A DNA stretch of 64,000 nt from Salinibacter grassmerensis (GTDB lineage: Bacteria; Bacteroidota; Rhodothermia; Rhodothermales; Salinibacteraceae): positions 62,001 through 126,000 of the forward strand of contig NZ_CAMTTF010000007.1 of NCBI RefSeq assembly GCF_947077765.1, read 5' to 3'. A program made the position numbers and the translations under genes. The notes beneath the pieces are model-generated. The model was given only the letters and a program-made list of their open reading frames with translations, had not been told where the DNA came from and did no database searches. Shown here piece after piece: positions 8,957-19,326 of this stretch; the first letter of the stretch is position 1, and each line of letters starts with the position of its first letter.

Positions 8957-11878
8957 TCACGGGAAGGAGCTGCCGGGTGCTCCTCCCCCGGCAACACTGC
9001 CCGCCGTGTTGCGGAGACGGTTTCCGAAGCCACCCAGCGGGCCATCCTGACCCGAGTTTGGAATCTGGAGCCGGAGCAACTGGGACAGCTGCCCGCTCTT
9101 GACCTGGAGGCTGAAGCTGTATGACTGGCGCGACCCGAAGGGCACCCAGCTGAAGGACATCACCCAACACCGGCAGCGCCCGATGTCGCGGTTGAGGTTG
9201 ATGCTCGTGGTGGCCAGTTCGTTCCGGACAAAGTCGTAGCCCGTCCGCCCCTCCAAGGACCACCGCGGGGTGACGTCAAGGCTGAACTGGGTGTTGAGCG
9301 TTGCCGTCTGGCCCTCAACCTGCTTCCGCGGCTTGCGGAAGCTGTAGTTGAAGTCGAAGCTCAGCGTCCAGGGAATATCCGTGCCGAGGTAGCCCTGTTG
9401 AGGACGGGGCCCGGAGGTACTACCTTCCTGCCGAGAGCGGGAGCCGCCCGCCGAGCGGCCCTGCTCGGGGCGTCGTGGCCCGGGGCGGCCTGTGGTTCCT
9501 CTTCTGCCCGACTGCAGGCCCGGACGAGTGCCAACCCCGCTGCCGCCGCCGTCTCCATCGAACGAGCTGCTAAGGTTGAGGCTGAAGCGGGTAAGACGGA
9601 CCGGTGTGAGCGGGCTTTCTGCGAACATGTAGCGGTCGACGCGCCGGAGACGGCGGCCGTCGTCGCTCCCGGTAGGACGGAGTGCGTACGGGGAAAAAGT
9701 CATGGACGACCGGACGCTAAAGTCGCGGATCGAGGTGCGGGCCCGGAGGCCAATGTCACTGAGCTTGAAGGCGTCGGCCGTGAAGTTGTAGGAGGTATCC
9801 AGGTCGAAGTCCAGCAGCTTAATCTTCTCCTCGTCCGTCTCCCCGGTCGAGTCGACGCGTACCTGTTTCGTCTCGAGCTCGTTGTCGAGCCGAAAGCTCA
9901 AGGTGCGCTGCTCGTTGCTCCCGCGCACCCGGTTTCCGTTGAGAATGTCGTACCGGACGGGATCCCCGTCGTCGTTGAGCACAGGGTCTCCGTTCGCGTA
10001 GCGGAGCTGGCGTGTCCGCCCCCAAAAGGGCGCGTTGAAGTTGGGACTGTAGCTGAACGAGAGGGAGGGAGACACCCGGTGGCGAAGGCCCTGAAAAGGG
10101 CCAATCCCGATCGGGAAAAGGCCGTACAGCTCCGTGTTGACCGAGACGCCCGTTGAGAAGTCCCGCCGGGCGTAAAAGCCCTGAACCCGCCGTTCCTCCG
10201 TGGTACGGGTGGTGTCCTCTTCGGTCGTGTCGCGATCGACGACCTGGCGGAGGGTGCTGATGCGCCAGTCCGAGTTGTAGCGAAAATTGGGGCTGAGGCC
10301 GAGGTTATAGCGGTTGACCCGGAAGGAGGCACTCACCGGAATCTGGTGCGTCGCGCTAAAGTCGAACTGCTCATCATCGCCGGTGGCGGTCCGATACTTT
10401 TCCCGGTCTACGAGCGCCTCATACCAGGCGATGTCGGAAACCCGATCCGCCTCCAGGGAGTCCCCCTGCTCGCGGAGCTGATCGACGTCTCGCGGGGAGA
10501 AGGAGTAGCTGTTGTCGACCGACAGGTCGTAGGAGGTCGTGATCTTTTCGAACCACCGGTCGTCGCCCACCGCCTGTTCTACCTCAAAGGGCTTGAACGA
10601 GCGCTGCGAGAAGTTCAGGCTGGGGAGGGTCATGGACACCTCCCCGCTCTGAAGCTGCTGCCGCTGGTTGGCACTGAGGCTTAGGTTTTTTCCGCTTCCG
10701 GGCCAGCTTTTGCTGTAGCGCAGGTTCGACGAAATTTCCTGACTGACGGCGTCGTTGTAGTTGTTGCTGTTGCGGCGCGCGAAGTTCGTGGAGGTGGCCA
10801 GGTTAATGTCGCCGCGGATGGACGCGGTGGGGGAGAGGTCCTGGCTGTGTCGCCACTTGAGCTGCCCCCGGTGCCGGTTGGTGAAGTCGGGGTCCTCCTC
10901 CTCCCCAATTTGGGTGCGACGGTAGGTGAGGTCTACGCTCCCGTCGTAGTTGTACCGCTTGCTATACCGGAATATGGGGTTGATCTCGAAGCTCCCCTTC
11001 GACCAGACGCTGGCCTGAAGCTGCAGGTCCGTGTAGGCGTTCATCGCGAAGTACCAGCCCCAGTTGCGGAGAAAGAGCCCTTTTTCCCGGTCCTGGCCGT
11101 AGTTCGGCGCCAGGGGGCCGCTCCGGCGGCCCGACACGTTGGGCAAAAACCCGAACGGAAGCCACAAGGGGGTGGGGATGTCAAACAGGTACAGGTGAAT
11201 GGGGCCGGTGTAAACCCATTCCCCGTCCACCTTCATCTGATTCGAGCGCAGTGAGTAGGACGGGGTCTCGCCGGGGGGGCAGTCACAGGTCGTGTACCTG
11301 CCCTCCTGCACGAATAGGGTGCTGTCCTCGAAGACCTTTACGGCATCGCCCTGCACGTAGCCGTCCTGCTGCTGCGTGCGGGCCGTCACGACCCGGCCTC
11401 GTTTGGTGCGGAGGCTGTAGGAGAGGGTCTCTCCGGTGAACGACTGGCCGCCGCCCCGGCCGCCCCCCTGTTGGCCCCCGGACCGCTCAAACGTCGGGCG
11501 CGTCTGTGCGGTGTCGGAGGGGGAGCCGAATGCTTCGAGGACGCTCGTCTCGAGATTCATCTCGATGGTGCCCGCCTTCAGGGTCGCGCCCTGGTACGAC
11601 ATCTGCGCCTGTCCGTGGAGGGTTCCATGGTCCGTCGAGTCTCGGGGCGTGACGATGACCAGCGAGTCCGACGCGGCGAACTCCACGCCGGCAGCGTCCT
11701 CGGAGCCGGCAGTTGGACGGGCCGCCCCCGACGCGGACGGTCGTTGAGACTGGCGGGCCGAGTCGGGGACGGAGCGGCGGTTCTGGGCGGTGCTCGGACG
11801 GGCCAGGAGGACGAGCAGGAGCAGGGCCCCGAGCCCAACGGTCAATCGGTCCGGTCGGAAGGAGCGAAGCACAGTCAC
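8957..11878 (-). CDS. LptD-like outer-membrane LPS-assembly barrel
   Basis: 973-aa outer-membrane protein with a signal peptide ending PSTAQN (about residues 1-32). The N-terminal part (about 65-200) carries the OstA/LptA-like fold: DSLVIVTPRDSTDHGTLHGQAQMSYQG, GTIEMNLET, and GDAVKVFEDSTLFVQEGRYTTCDC. The barrel includes the conserved PIHLYLFDIPTPLWLPFGFLP segment and many aromatic-terminated strands, ending ...SGQLSQLLRLQIPNS. A Gly/Arg-rich low-complexity stretch (GRRGTTGRPGPRRPEQGR) lies around residues 800-840. The family inserts LPS into the outer leaflet. It is 84 bp downstream of the ROK kinase gene. Confidence 0.88.
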   Translation of the reverse strand: MTVLRSFRPDRLTVGLGALLLLVLLARPSTAQNRRSVPDSARQSQRPSASGAARPTAGSEDAAGVEFAASDSLVIVTPRDSTDHGTLHGQAQMSYQGATLKAGTIEMNLETSVLEAFGSPSDTAQTRPTFERSGGQQGGGRGGGQSFTGETLSYSLRTKRGRVVTARTQQQDGYVQGDAVKVFEDSTLFVQEGRYTTCDCPPGETPSYSLRSNQMKVDGEWVYTGPIHLYLFDIPTPLWLPFGFLPNVSGRRSGPLAPNYGQDREKGLFLRNWGWYFAMNAYTDLQLQASVWSKGSFEINPIFRYSKRYNYDGSVDLTYRRTQIGEEEDPDFTNRHRGQLKWRHSQDLSPTASIRGDINLATSTNFARRNSNNYNDAVSQEISSNLRYSKSWPGSGKNLSLSANQRQQLQSGEVSMTLPSLNFSQRSFKPFEVEQAVGDDRWFEKITTSYDLSVDNSYSFSPRDVDQLREQGDSLEADRVSDIAWYEALVDREKYRTATGDDEQFDFSATHQIPVSASFRVNRYNLGLSPNFRYNSDWRISTLRQVVDRDTTEEDTTRTTEERRVQGFYARRDFSTGVSVNTELYGLFPIGIGPFQGLRHRVSPSLSFSYSPNFNAPFWGRTRQLRYANGDPVLNDDGDPVRYDILNGNRVRGSNEQRTLSFRLDNELETKQVRVDSTGETDEEKIKLLDFDLDTSYNFTADAFKLSDIGLRARTSIRDFSVRSSMTFSPYALRPTGSDDGRRLRRVDRYMFAESPLTPVRLTRFSLNLSSSFDGDGGGSGVGTRPGLQSGRRGTTGRPGPRRPEQGRSAGGSRSRQEGSTSGPRPQQGYLGTDIPWTLSFDFNYSFRKPRKQVEGQTATLNTQFSLDVTPRWSLEGRTGYDFVRNELATTSINLNRDIGRCRCWVMSFSWVPFGSRQSYSFSLQVKSGQLSQLLRLQIPNSGQDGPLGGFGNRLRNTAGSVAGGGAPGSSFP

Positions 11879-11962
11879 CAGGCGGTGGGGTAGACACGAA
11901 TCGTCCCGCCCCGGAGAGCCGACACGCGAGTCGCGTGCAGCGGCGGATGTGCGGGCCGACGA

Positions 11963-12946
11963 CTATCGAGTTCCAACCTGGGCGTCCTTACCCTCAAAGG
12001 CGAGGCGGGCCGCCCCGAGAAGGCTGGCCTCGTTCCCGAGGTCTTCTCGGTGAATCTGGAGGTCGTCCCGAAGGCCCGGCGTGACAAAGCGGGGGAGGAC
12101 ATCGCGGGCAGGATCAAGGATGTAATCTCCGGCCGCAGAAACGCCCCCGCCCACCACAATGGTTCGAATGTCTAGAAGATTTACGGCGGAGCCGAGCACG
12201 CACCCGAGCTTGTGGCCGGCCCATGCCAGCATGTCCTGTGCAAACTCGTCGCCCTGCGTCGCCGCTTCGTGCAGAATGCGGGGCGACATTTGCTCCAGGT
12301 CGCCCCCCACGAGGTCCCGGACGCTGCTCTCGGGGTAGTTGATGATCCGGTCGCGGGCGTGACGGGTCAAGAACTTCTGGCCGAGGTATCCTTCGATGGC
12401 CCCACCCACGCCCGTGTTTGCGAACGGCCCTTCGTAGTCGACCGTCATGTGTCCGATCTCGCCCGCCCCGCCGGTGCTTCCCCGAAAGATTTTGTTCTGG
12501 TATATAATGCCCCCACCCACGCCGGTGCCGAGGGTGATCATGATGAACGAGTCGACGTGCCGGCCGGCCCCGTGGAAGGCAGACCCGAGGGCCGCCACGT
12601 TTGCGTCGTTCTCCACGATGACGGGGAGGGAGCTGTCCAATCGCGACTGGAGGGCCGAGCGTAGATTTACGGACTCCCAGCCTTCGATATTGGGGGGGTG
12701 AGACACCGTCGTGCGGTCCCAGTTCACGGCACCGGGCGCACCAATGCCAATGCCCGCCACGGCGTCCGACGGGGCCGCGTCGATCAGGTCCGCGACGAGG
12801 GCCGTAATCTGGGACTTGACGTGCTCGGGTCCCTTCTGGGCCTTCGTAGGGCGTTGGGTTTGTTCAAGCAGGCCCTCCTCGTGGTCGGCGAGGGCGGCCT
12901 TCAGGTTCGTCCCCCCAATGTCAACCCCAACGGCGTACGAGCTCAT
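11963..12946 (-). CDS. ROK family sugar kinase (glucokinase-like) without zinc cysteines
   Basis: Sugar kinase of the ROK family, 327 aa. Phosphate-binding VGVDIGGTNLKAAL is at about residues 7-20, then GIGAPGAVNW, ENDANVAALG (catalytic Asp) and GTGVGGGIIYQNKIFRG. After GEIGHMTV the family usually has the zinc motif CxCGxxGCxE; here it reads FANTGVGGAIE, so all the cysteines are replaced while the fold residues around them remain. Glucokinase activity is likely but not proven. It sits between ftsB and the LptD-like gene on the same strand. Confidence 0.9.
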   Translation of the reverse strand: MSSYAVGVDIGGTNLKAALADHEEGLLEQTQRPTKAQKGPEHVKSQITALVADLIDAAPSDAVAGIGIGAPGAVNWDRTTVSHPPNIEGWESVNLRSALQSRLDSSLPVIVENDANVAALGSAFHGAGRHVDSFIMITLGTGVGGGIIYQNKIFRGSTGGAGEIGHMTVDYEGPFANTGVGGAIEGYLGQKFLTRHARDRIINYPESSVRDLVGGDLEQMSPRILHEAATQGDEFAQDMLAWAGHKLGCVLGSAVNLLDIRTIVVGGGVSAAGDYILDPARDVLPRFVTPGLRDDLQIHREDLGNEASLLGAARLAFEGKDAQVGTR

Positions 12947-13034
12947 GCTAGTCCGTGGAGCGGATGATGGGCAACTGGGTGAGTCTTGAAGGATCAGAAG
13001 GCCCCTCGGTCGTCCGGCGCGGGGGCGTCACGTT

Positions 13035-13331
13035 TCACTCGCCGGGCTCGACGCGGTAGATGGTTTCGCCGGGTCGCTTCATGCCGTATTCCTCACGGGC
13101 GATCCGTTCCACGACACTATCCGACAAGGGGCGGTCGAGCTGAGAACGGAGGCGCTCGATCTTGGCACGGAGGTCGGTGTTCTCCTGGGTGGTAGCCTCC
13201 AGCTCCTGGTGCCAGCGGTATCGCTGCCAGAGGCTGTGGCTGTCGAAGAACGCGACCCAGATGAGCATGCCACCCACCAGGAGGCCGATTCCCCACCGCA
13301 CGCGACGACCGGAGAACGTGGAGTCGGGCAT
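13035..13331 (-). CDS. FtsB/DivIC family septum formation initiator
   Basis: 98-aa bitopic division protein. A short basic N-terminus precedes a membrane segment (about residues 12-28, WGIGLLVGGMLIWVAFF) and a coiled coil (about 40-68, ENTDLRAKIERLRSQLD). The closing IAREEYGMKRPGETIYRV is the family signature. It starts 15 bp after the enolase stop; the eno-ftsB pairing is also known in other bacteria. It would act with FtsL/FtsQ-type partners at the septum. Confidence 0.92.
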   Translation of the reverse strand: MPDSTFSGRRVRWGIGLLVGGMLIWVAFFDSHSLWQRYRWHQELEATTQENTDLRAKIERLRSQLDRPLSDSVVERIAREEYGMKRPGETIYRVEPGE

Positions 13332-13346
13332 GGGGGCCGAGGCCGC

Positions 13347-14720
<1,374 letters not shown>

Positions 14721-14833
14721 CTACGTGGTCGGCGTCCAGAACCACAAGACCGAATCAACAAGGGCGTTCAAAATCACTGGCTGTGCTCGCAGACGACCAG
14801 TATCCGGACGTGGGCCCAGTCCTCGCCCGCGAC

Positions 14834-14871
14834 AAAGAAAAGGGCCGACGGCCTCAATGGCGCGCCGGCCC
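14834..14871 (-). terminator. Rho-independent terminator of the envelope cluster
   Basis: Read on the minus strand, GGGCCGGCG pairs with CGTCGGCCC (9 bp, one G-U), followed by TTTTCTTT. It lies 26 bp past the stop of the TPR gene at 14897 and so ends the 20.1-14.9 kb minus-strand cluster. Confidence 0.85.
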
Positions 14872-14896
14872 GTTTGCTTCTCCAAAGGTATCCGAA

Positions 14897-16252
14897 TCAA
14901 CCCGACGAAGGGGCCGACCGGACGGAGGTCGACTCGCCGATCCACGAGTAGCATCCGTAGTCGATTGTGAACGACGCTCCGCTCTCCCAGTCCTCGCGGT
15001 AGAAGATGTCTTCCTTGGTCGGGAAGACCCCCCGGTACGTCTGAATCTTACTGTCCGCGACGGAGGAGATAGAAGAGTCGACCTCCTTGGCCTGCCGGTA
15101 CTTGTCCACGGCGGCCCAGTACACGGCCTTGTCGTTCCGGGCCATCTCGTTTCCACTGCACTGGTTCACAGCACTCGCGTACAGGTCCCCGATGGCAATG
15201 TAGGCTCGTCCAAAGCCGTCCTTCGTGTCGATGGCCTTCTGGTAGGCTTGGCGGGCCTGGGGGAACTGCTCCATCTTCTGGTAGGCTGTGCCTCGGTTGA
15301 AGTGATCCTCGGCCTTCAGCTCAGCCCCTTGCGTCTCCGCCCGCTTGTACGCCTGAAGCGCGGCCTCCGGCCGCCCGTCCTCGAGGCGCATCTGCGCGAT
15401 CTGCCGGACCGTCTCGGCCGACGGCTCCATCTTGATCAGCCGCTTCGAAAGCTTTGAGGCCTTCTGGACGTTGCCCTGCTGGTTGTACGCGTCGAAGAGC
15501 TCCGTGAGCAACTGGGTGCTATCCGGGCTCTGCTCAACCTGCTCCTCCAAATATGCGATCTTGGCCTGCGGGTTTTTGCCGAATACATCCTCACGGATCG
15601 AGCTAATCATCCCGGCCACCTCCTCGTCGTCGCCCCGCTTCGACTCAACGGTGTTGGCGAAGTCGAGGGCCTTCTGAAGGTCGTTGTTGTCGAGGTGCGA
15701 CCGCAGTACCTGCTGGATGTAGTAGGGGTCCAGCTCCTTCGGGGCAAGCTCAAAGGCCCGTCGGTAGTGTGTCGTCGGCGTGTCGAGCCCCTCAACCCCG
15801 TCCGGAAGAGACCCCTGATGCTTTTCAAGGAACCGCCCTTTGCGCCGCTCCCACTTGTACGGCGTATACTCGAGGCCGTACTGCTCGATGTTTTCCGAGG
15901 CGGAGGCCAGGTACGTCGCCGCGGTGTCTAGGTATGCCTTCCGGACGTCCTCCTCCGTAGCCTGCTCGGCGAGCCCTTCGTAGAGACGAATCACTCGGCG
16001 GTAGTTGTCGTCATCGCCGTCGGGGACGCCAGGGGCGTTGTCGAGGATCCAGAGCAAATCGCTCCGCGCGCTCTCGAAGTTGTCGTTCTTGTAATTCTCG
16101 TAGTAGAGGCTGTAGTGCATCAGCTTCTCCCGCTTGCTCGGCTCGCTGTCCTGGGCCGAGGCCGGCGGAACCGCTACAAAGAGGGCAAGCCCTGCGCAGA
16201 GAGCGCCGATGACGAAGGACTGTAATCGGAGAACGGGGGCAGATTGAAGCAT
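14897..16252 (-). CDS. exported tetratricopeptide-repeat protein
   Basis: 451-aa protein with a clear signal peptide (cleavage after PASAQ, about residue 34). The rest is helical with TPR-like pairs, for example PDSTQLLTELFDAYNQQGNVQKASKLSKRL, AEDHFNRGTAYQKMEQFPQARQAYQKAI and the following GRAYIAIGDLYASA. The C-terminal about 60 residues (VFPTKEDIFYREDW...) are not TPR. It is the last gene of the cluster that begins with the GT5-like gene. A periplasmic scaffold role in envelope assembly is inference. Confidence 0.82.
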   Translation of the reverse strand: MLQSAPVLRLQSFVIGALCAGLALFVAVPPASAQDSEPSKREKLMHYSLYYENYKNDNFESARSDLLWILDNAPGVPDGDDDNYRRVIRLYEGLAEQATEEDVRKAYLDTAATYLASASENIEQYGLEYTPYKWERRKGRFLEKHQGSLPDGVEGLDTPTTHYRRAFELAPKELDPYYIQQVLRSHLDNNDLQKALDFANTVESKRGDDEEVAGMISSIREDVFGKNPQAKIAYLEEQVEQSPDSTQLLTELFDAYNQQGNVQKASKLSKRLIKMEPSAETVRQIAQMRLEDGRPEAALQAYKRAETQGAELKAEDHFNRGTAYQKMEQFPQARQAYQKAIDTKDGFGRAYIAIGDLYASAVNQCSGNEMARNDKAVYWAAVDKYRQAKEVDSSISSVADSKIQTYRGVFPTKEDIFYREDWESGASFTIDYGCYSWIGESTSVRSAPSSG

Positions 16253-16386
16253 GTTGGGGGCAATTCTGTCCGATATTTTGAACAGGCTAGGGCTTTAGAC
16301 TAGACGTTCAGCGTTGAGTTTCAGTCAAGATGATCCCGTGGCGGGGCCTGTTCGGTGAGGGGATGTCCCGCGGATCCTGGCGTATC

Positions 16387-17730
16387 CTACCGGAGCTTGC
16401 GCCGCTGGAACCAACGTTCTCCGAAGTTCACGTGGAGGGAGACCCCGAAGAACCGGTCGCGGACGAGGGAGTTGGTGGTCGTCCCTCGCGTTCCGGCAAT
16501 CGTATTCAAGTCAATTCGCGTGCCAGAGAGGGAGGTGGGGAGACTGATGCCCGCGGTGATGCCAAGTTCATGGAGCGTCGTTTCTTGATCCGGGCGCACG
16601 TACATCTGCTCGGCGTATCCCCCAAAGCGGTAGGCCACCTGGGCAAAGTACCCAGACAACTGATCGTCGCCGGCAGGCACCACTTCGGCCCCCGTAGAGA
16701 GGCGCCATCGGTCCGCGAGGGTGCCCGTGCCGCCGGCCGGAAAGCGGGCCGGGGATCCCTCGGAGGCTCCGGTAGGGAAATCACTCGAAAAGGTGCTCCA
16801 GGGATCGAAGGCCCCGTCAAGGACGAACGTCCAGCGGGCGTTGGGCTGGTAAGAGAGTCCCAGGCGGCCTTTCCAGGGCAGCGTGACGTCTCCCCGCTCG
16901 GTGGACAGGGTGTCTCGGGCGAGATCCTCGTCGAGGGTACGGTACCGCTCGCCCGAGAGGTTGGCCGGAAGGGTTACGGAGGCCCCGACGGAGAAGGCGT
17001 CGTCCTCGGCGAACACGTCGGCCAGGGCGAGGTGGCCGCCAAGCGTACTGGTTAGGCCGGAGAGCTGCACGCCGTCGGAGACGATGGTGTTGCGGAGGGC
17101 TTGGGTGTTCGTCCACGTCGTGCGCCGCCGACGTTCGAGGGTGCCGAACAGGAGGTCGGCGGTGGCCCCAACGCTCAGCATGTCATTGACCCGGTACCCC
17201 AGCCCGCCCCGCAGTCGGTGAAGACCACCGGACCCGGAGAAAGAAGTCTCGTATCTTGCCTCCGCGTCCTGACGAGGACCAATTGGTTCTTGCCCCGTTC
17301 GGGTGGCGTTGTAGTTGGAGCGGGAATACGGCTGGAAGGAGACGCCGACGCCCAAGGAGCGCTGGTAGAGCGGGAAGTTGAACTGAAGGGCCTGTACGTT
17401 GCCGGAGCTGAGCCGCCCGGAGTTGCCCTGGCCGTCCTCCGCGTTGGTAGAGCGGTAGGCGGCGCTTCCGGACAGGCGGGTGAACACCTGGTCGCTCCAG
17501 AGGGCCGGGTTGGCGTCGGGATTGTAATTGAGGGAGCGAAGCGCGTAGCCGCCACCCCCCATCGCGTCGCTCTGAGACGAGGAAAACTCGACTAGAGTGC
17601 CCATCCCGAACCGGGAATAGATCGTGCCCTCGCCGTTGGACTGAGCGTGCGCGGCAGAGGTAGAACCCAGGAGGATGAAGGCGGCGCAGGCGCCCCAGGC
17701 GAGGAAGTGCGGGAGTCGTGGTATTCGCAT
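16387..17730 (-). CDS. outer-membrane beta-barrel protein, unknown role
   Basis: 447 aa from ATG 17730, chosen because MRIPRLPHFLAWGACAAFILLG...AHAQS is a complete signal peptide; a longer frame starts at 17775. The mature protein alternates polar and hydrophobic residues with frequent aromatic/Gly turns and starts YSRFGMGTLVEFSSSQSDAMGGGGYAL, a pattern seen in Bacteroidota PorV/FadL-like barrels. The last residues (SLHVNFGERWFQRRKLR) are compatible with a terminal strand. It is 48 bp downstream of the DUF4270-like lipoprotein gene. Confidence 0.75.
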   Translation of the reverse strand: MRIPRLPHFLAWGACAAFILLGSTSAAHAQSNGEGTIYSRFGMGTLVEFSSSQSDAMGGGGYALRSLNYNPDANPALWSDQVFTRLSGSAAYRSTNAEDGQGNSGRLSSGNVQALQFNFPLYQRSLGVGVSFQPYSRSNYNATRTGQEPIGPRQDAEARYETSFSGSGGLHRLRGGLGYRVNDMLSVGATADLLFGTLERRRRTTWTNTQALRNTIVSDGVQLSGLTSTLGGHLALADVFAEDDAFSVGASVTLPANLSGERYRTLDEDLARDTLSTERGDVTLPWKGRLGLSYQPNARWTFVLDGAFDPWSTFSSDFPTGASEGSPARFPAGGTGTLADRWRLSTGAEVVPAGDDQLSGYFAQVAYRFGGYAEQMYVRPDQETTLHELGITAGISLPTSLSGTRIDLNTIAGTRGTTTNSLVRDRFFGVSLHVNFGERWFQRRKLR

Positions 17731-17778
17731 GAGACCGTCGCGCAGTATACAGAGAAGAGGCCGAGCGGCAATCATCGT

Positions 17779-19128
17779 CTAGAGCGGCGTTACGGTCAGA
17801 GTGGCGCGGGGCGGGCCCGGCTCGGTCCCGTCGACGGGGACGAGGGCGGGCAGCGTAGTGGGCAGGCCGGGCTGAACGGTAGCGGCCCTGTTTACGGACG
17901 TATTTTCCCGATCGGCGACGGAGACGCGGAACGTGGTAAAGACGGGAGGCTGGCCATTGCGGACGCGCCGGAGCGACTGCTGAAAGGTGGGAGACGACAC
18001 GTTGTCCGGAACGAGGGCCGCCGCGGGGGCTGCGGAGGGAACCAGTGGGAGGGCGCAGGTCCTGTTCGCATCGGAAACCACCACGGAACGCACCGCGGAG
18101 CAGGAGGGAGCCCCCGAGGCGCGGGCGGCGACGATGCGGTAGCCCTGTGGCTGAGACCGCTCGAAGCCAGAAGAAGTCCCCAACGCGCTCGTGTCGTTCG
18201 GAACGAAAATCTCAGCCCGGTTCAGAGGAGCGCTCTCGAGAGAGTCGAGCGGATTTGTATCAAAGTCCCATTCCATCTCCAACCTCGTCCCGATGCCGTC
18301 CTGCACCAGTCGGTACCCGGGCGGTGGATCACCGGCACCAGTCTGTTCAATATGGGTAAAGGTCTTCAGGCCTGGGTAGTCGGCCGTGGTGGTGTCGCTG
18401 GAGGACACCGTTCGAAGACGCAGGGCGGCGGTCGACGAGGAGAAGCCCACGACGGCCTCGCTGTTCGGCATGACGATCCTAAAGCCGTGGAAGGCGTCCT
18501 CAAAGTCTGCCCCGTCATTTCCTGTGCTGCGCAGCGTCCCGATGTTCCCGCTGACCCAAGACTCTTGGAGCCGAATGGTCACCAGCGAGTCGGACGGATT
18601 GATTGTGGCCGTGTCCACAGACACCGGAGAGGGGTCGGCGTCGAAGATCGCCGTCGCTCGGGCGGAGTCCATCTCGGCCTCCGACGTCAGGTCGTACACT
18701 TCCACATCCATCGACTCAGTAGAGTAGCCGTGGAAGTAGTCCGTCGTCAGGCGCAGTTCGGCGGTTAGCGAGCTTGGATCGGCCGACGCAATTTCGGAGG
18801 GAAAGCTGCTCCGCCCCGCAAAGTCAACATATCCCTGTGTCTCCAGGACGCCCGTGCCTTCTGTCGGGTCGTTGACGCTCCCGACCAGGAACCGCCACGC
18901 ATCTTGGGATGGGGGACGCTCCCGGGCGTTGTCGCCCGTGACGGGGGCGGTCCGGGTCGTGTCCAGGGTAGGCGTCACGTCGAGGGTGACTGGATCTCCT
19001 CCCCGTAAGGGATCAGAGCCGACCCCCAACCCGACATCCGATGAGTCGCTGCAGGCGGTAAGCGAGACGAGCAAAGCGCCCCCGACGAGGAGCGCGGGGA
19101 GCCAGGAACGCTTCATAAACATCGGCAT
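17779..19128 (-). CDS. DUF4270-like lipoprotein
   Basis: 449 aa from ATG 19128; ATGs at 19122 and 19116 are alternatives. The signal MFMKRSWLPALLVGGALLVSLTAC ends in a lipobox. The mature start CSDSSDVGLGVGSDPL, the segment RFLVGSVNDPTEGTG and the long beta-rich body resemble DUF4270 lipoproteins of Bacteroidota. Its neighbour, a short glycogen-synthase-like gene, is the usual partner of DUF4270 in Flavobacteriia as I recall it, which strengthens the call. Function is unknown; an outer-membrane surface or assembly role is inference. Confidence 0.7.
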   Translation of the reverse strand: MPMFMKRSWLPALLVGGALLVSLTACSDSSDVGLGVGSDPLRGGDPVTLDVTPTLDTTRTAPVTGDNARERPPSQDAWRFLVGSVNDPTEGTGVLETQGYVDFAGRSSFPSEIASADPSSLTAELRLTTDYFHGYSTESMDVEVYDLTSEAEMDSARATAIFDADPSPVSVDTATINPSDSLVTIRLQESWVSGNIGTLRSTGNDGADFEDAFHGFRIVMPNSEAVVGFSSSTAALRLRTVSSSDTTTADYPGLKTFTHIEQTGAGDPPPGYRLVQDGIGTRLEMEWDFDTNPLDSLESAPLNRAEIFVPNDTSALGTSSGFERSQPQGYRIVAARASGAPSCSAVRSVVVSDANRTCALPLVPSAAPAAALVPDNVSSPTFQQSLRRVRNGQPPVFTTFRVSVADRENTSVNRAATVQPGLPTTLPALVPVDGTEPGPPRATLTVTPL

Positions 19129-19292
19129 TGCGAGCGGCGAGCGCCGGTTCGGTACGAAAGTCGGGGAGAGAGCCCCCTGGATGCACGACGTATTGACGTA
19201 GAACGTCCAGGGAGGTACAACACCATGGGGGAAGATCCGAGAGTGCGACGCCAAGAGCATGGATCCATCCCTGAATCGGGTCCCTGAATGCC

Positions 19293-19317
19293 GCCTAGAA
19301 GCAGGGTGTTTCTAGGC
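19293..19317 (-). terminator. hairpin after GT5-like gene
   Basis: Perfect 8-bp stem GCCTAGAA / TTCTAGGC with a 9-nt loop, 10 bp past the stop of the gene at 19327. It lacks a U-tract on the minus strand, so it may be an attenuator or processing site rather than a full terminator. Confidence 0.4.
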
Positions 19318-19326
19318 AGGCGAATG

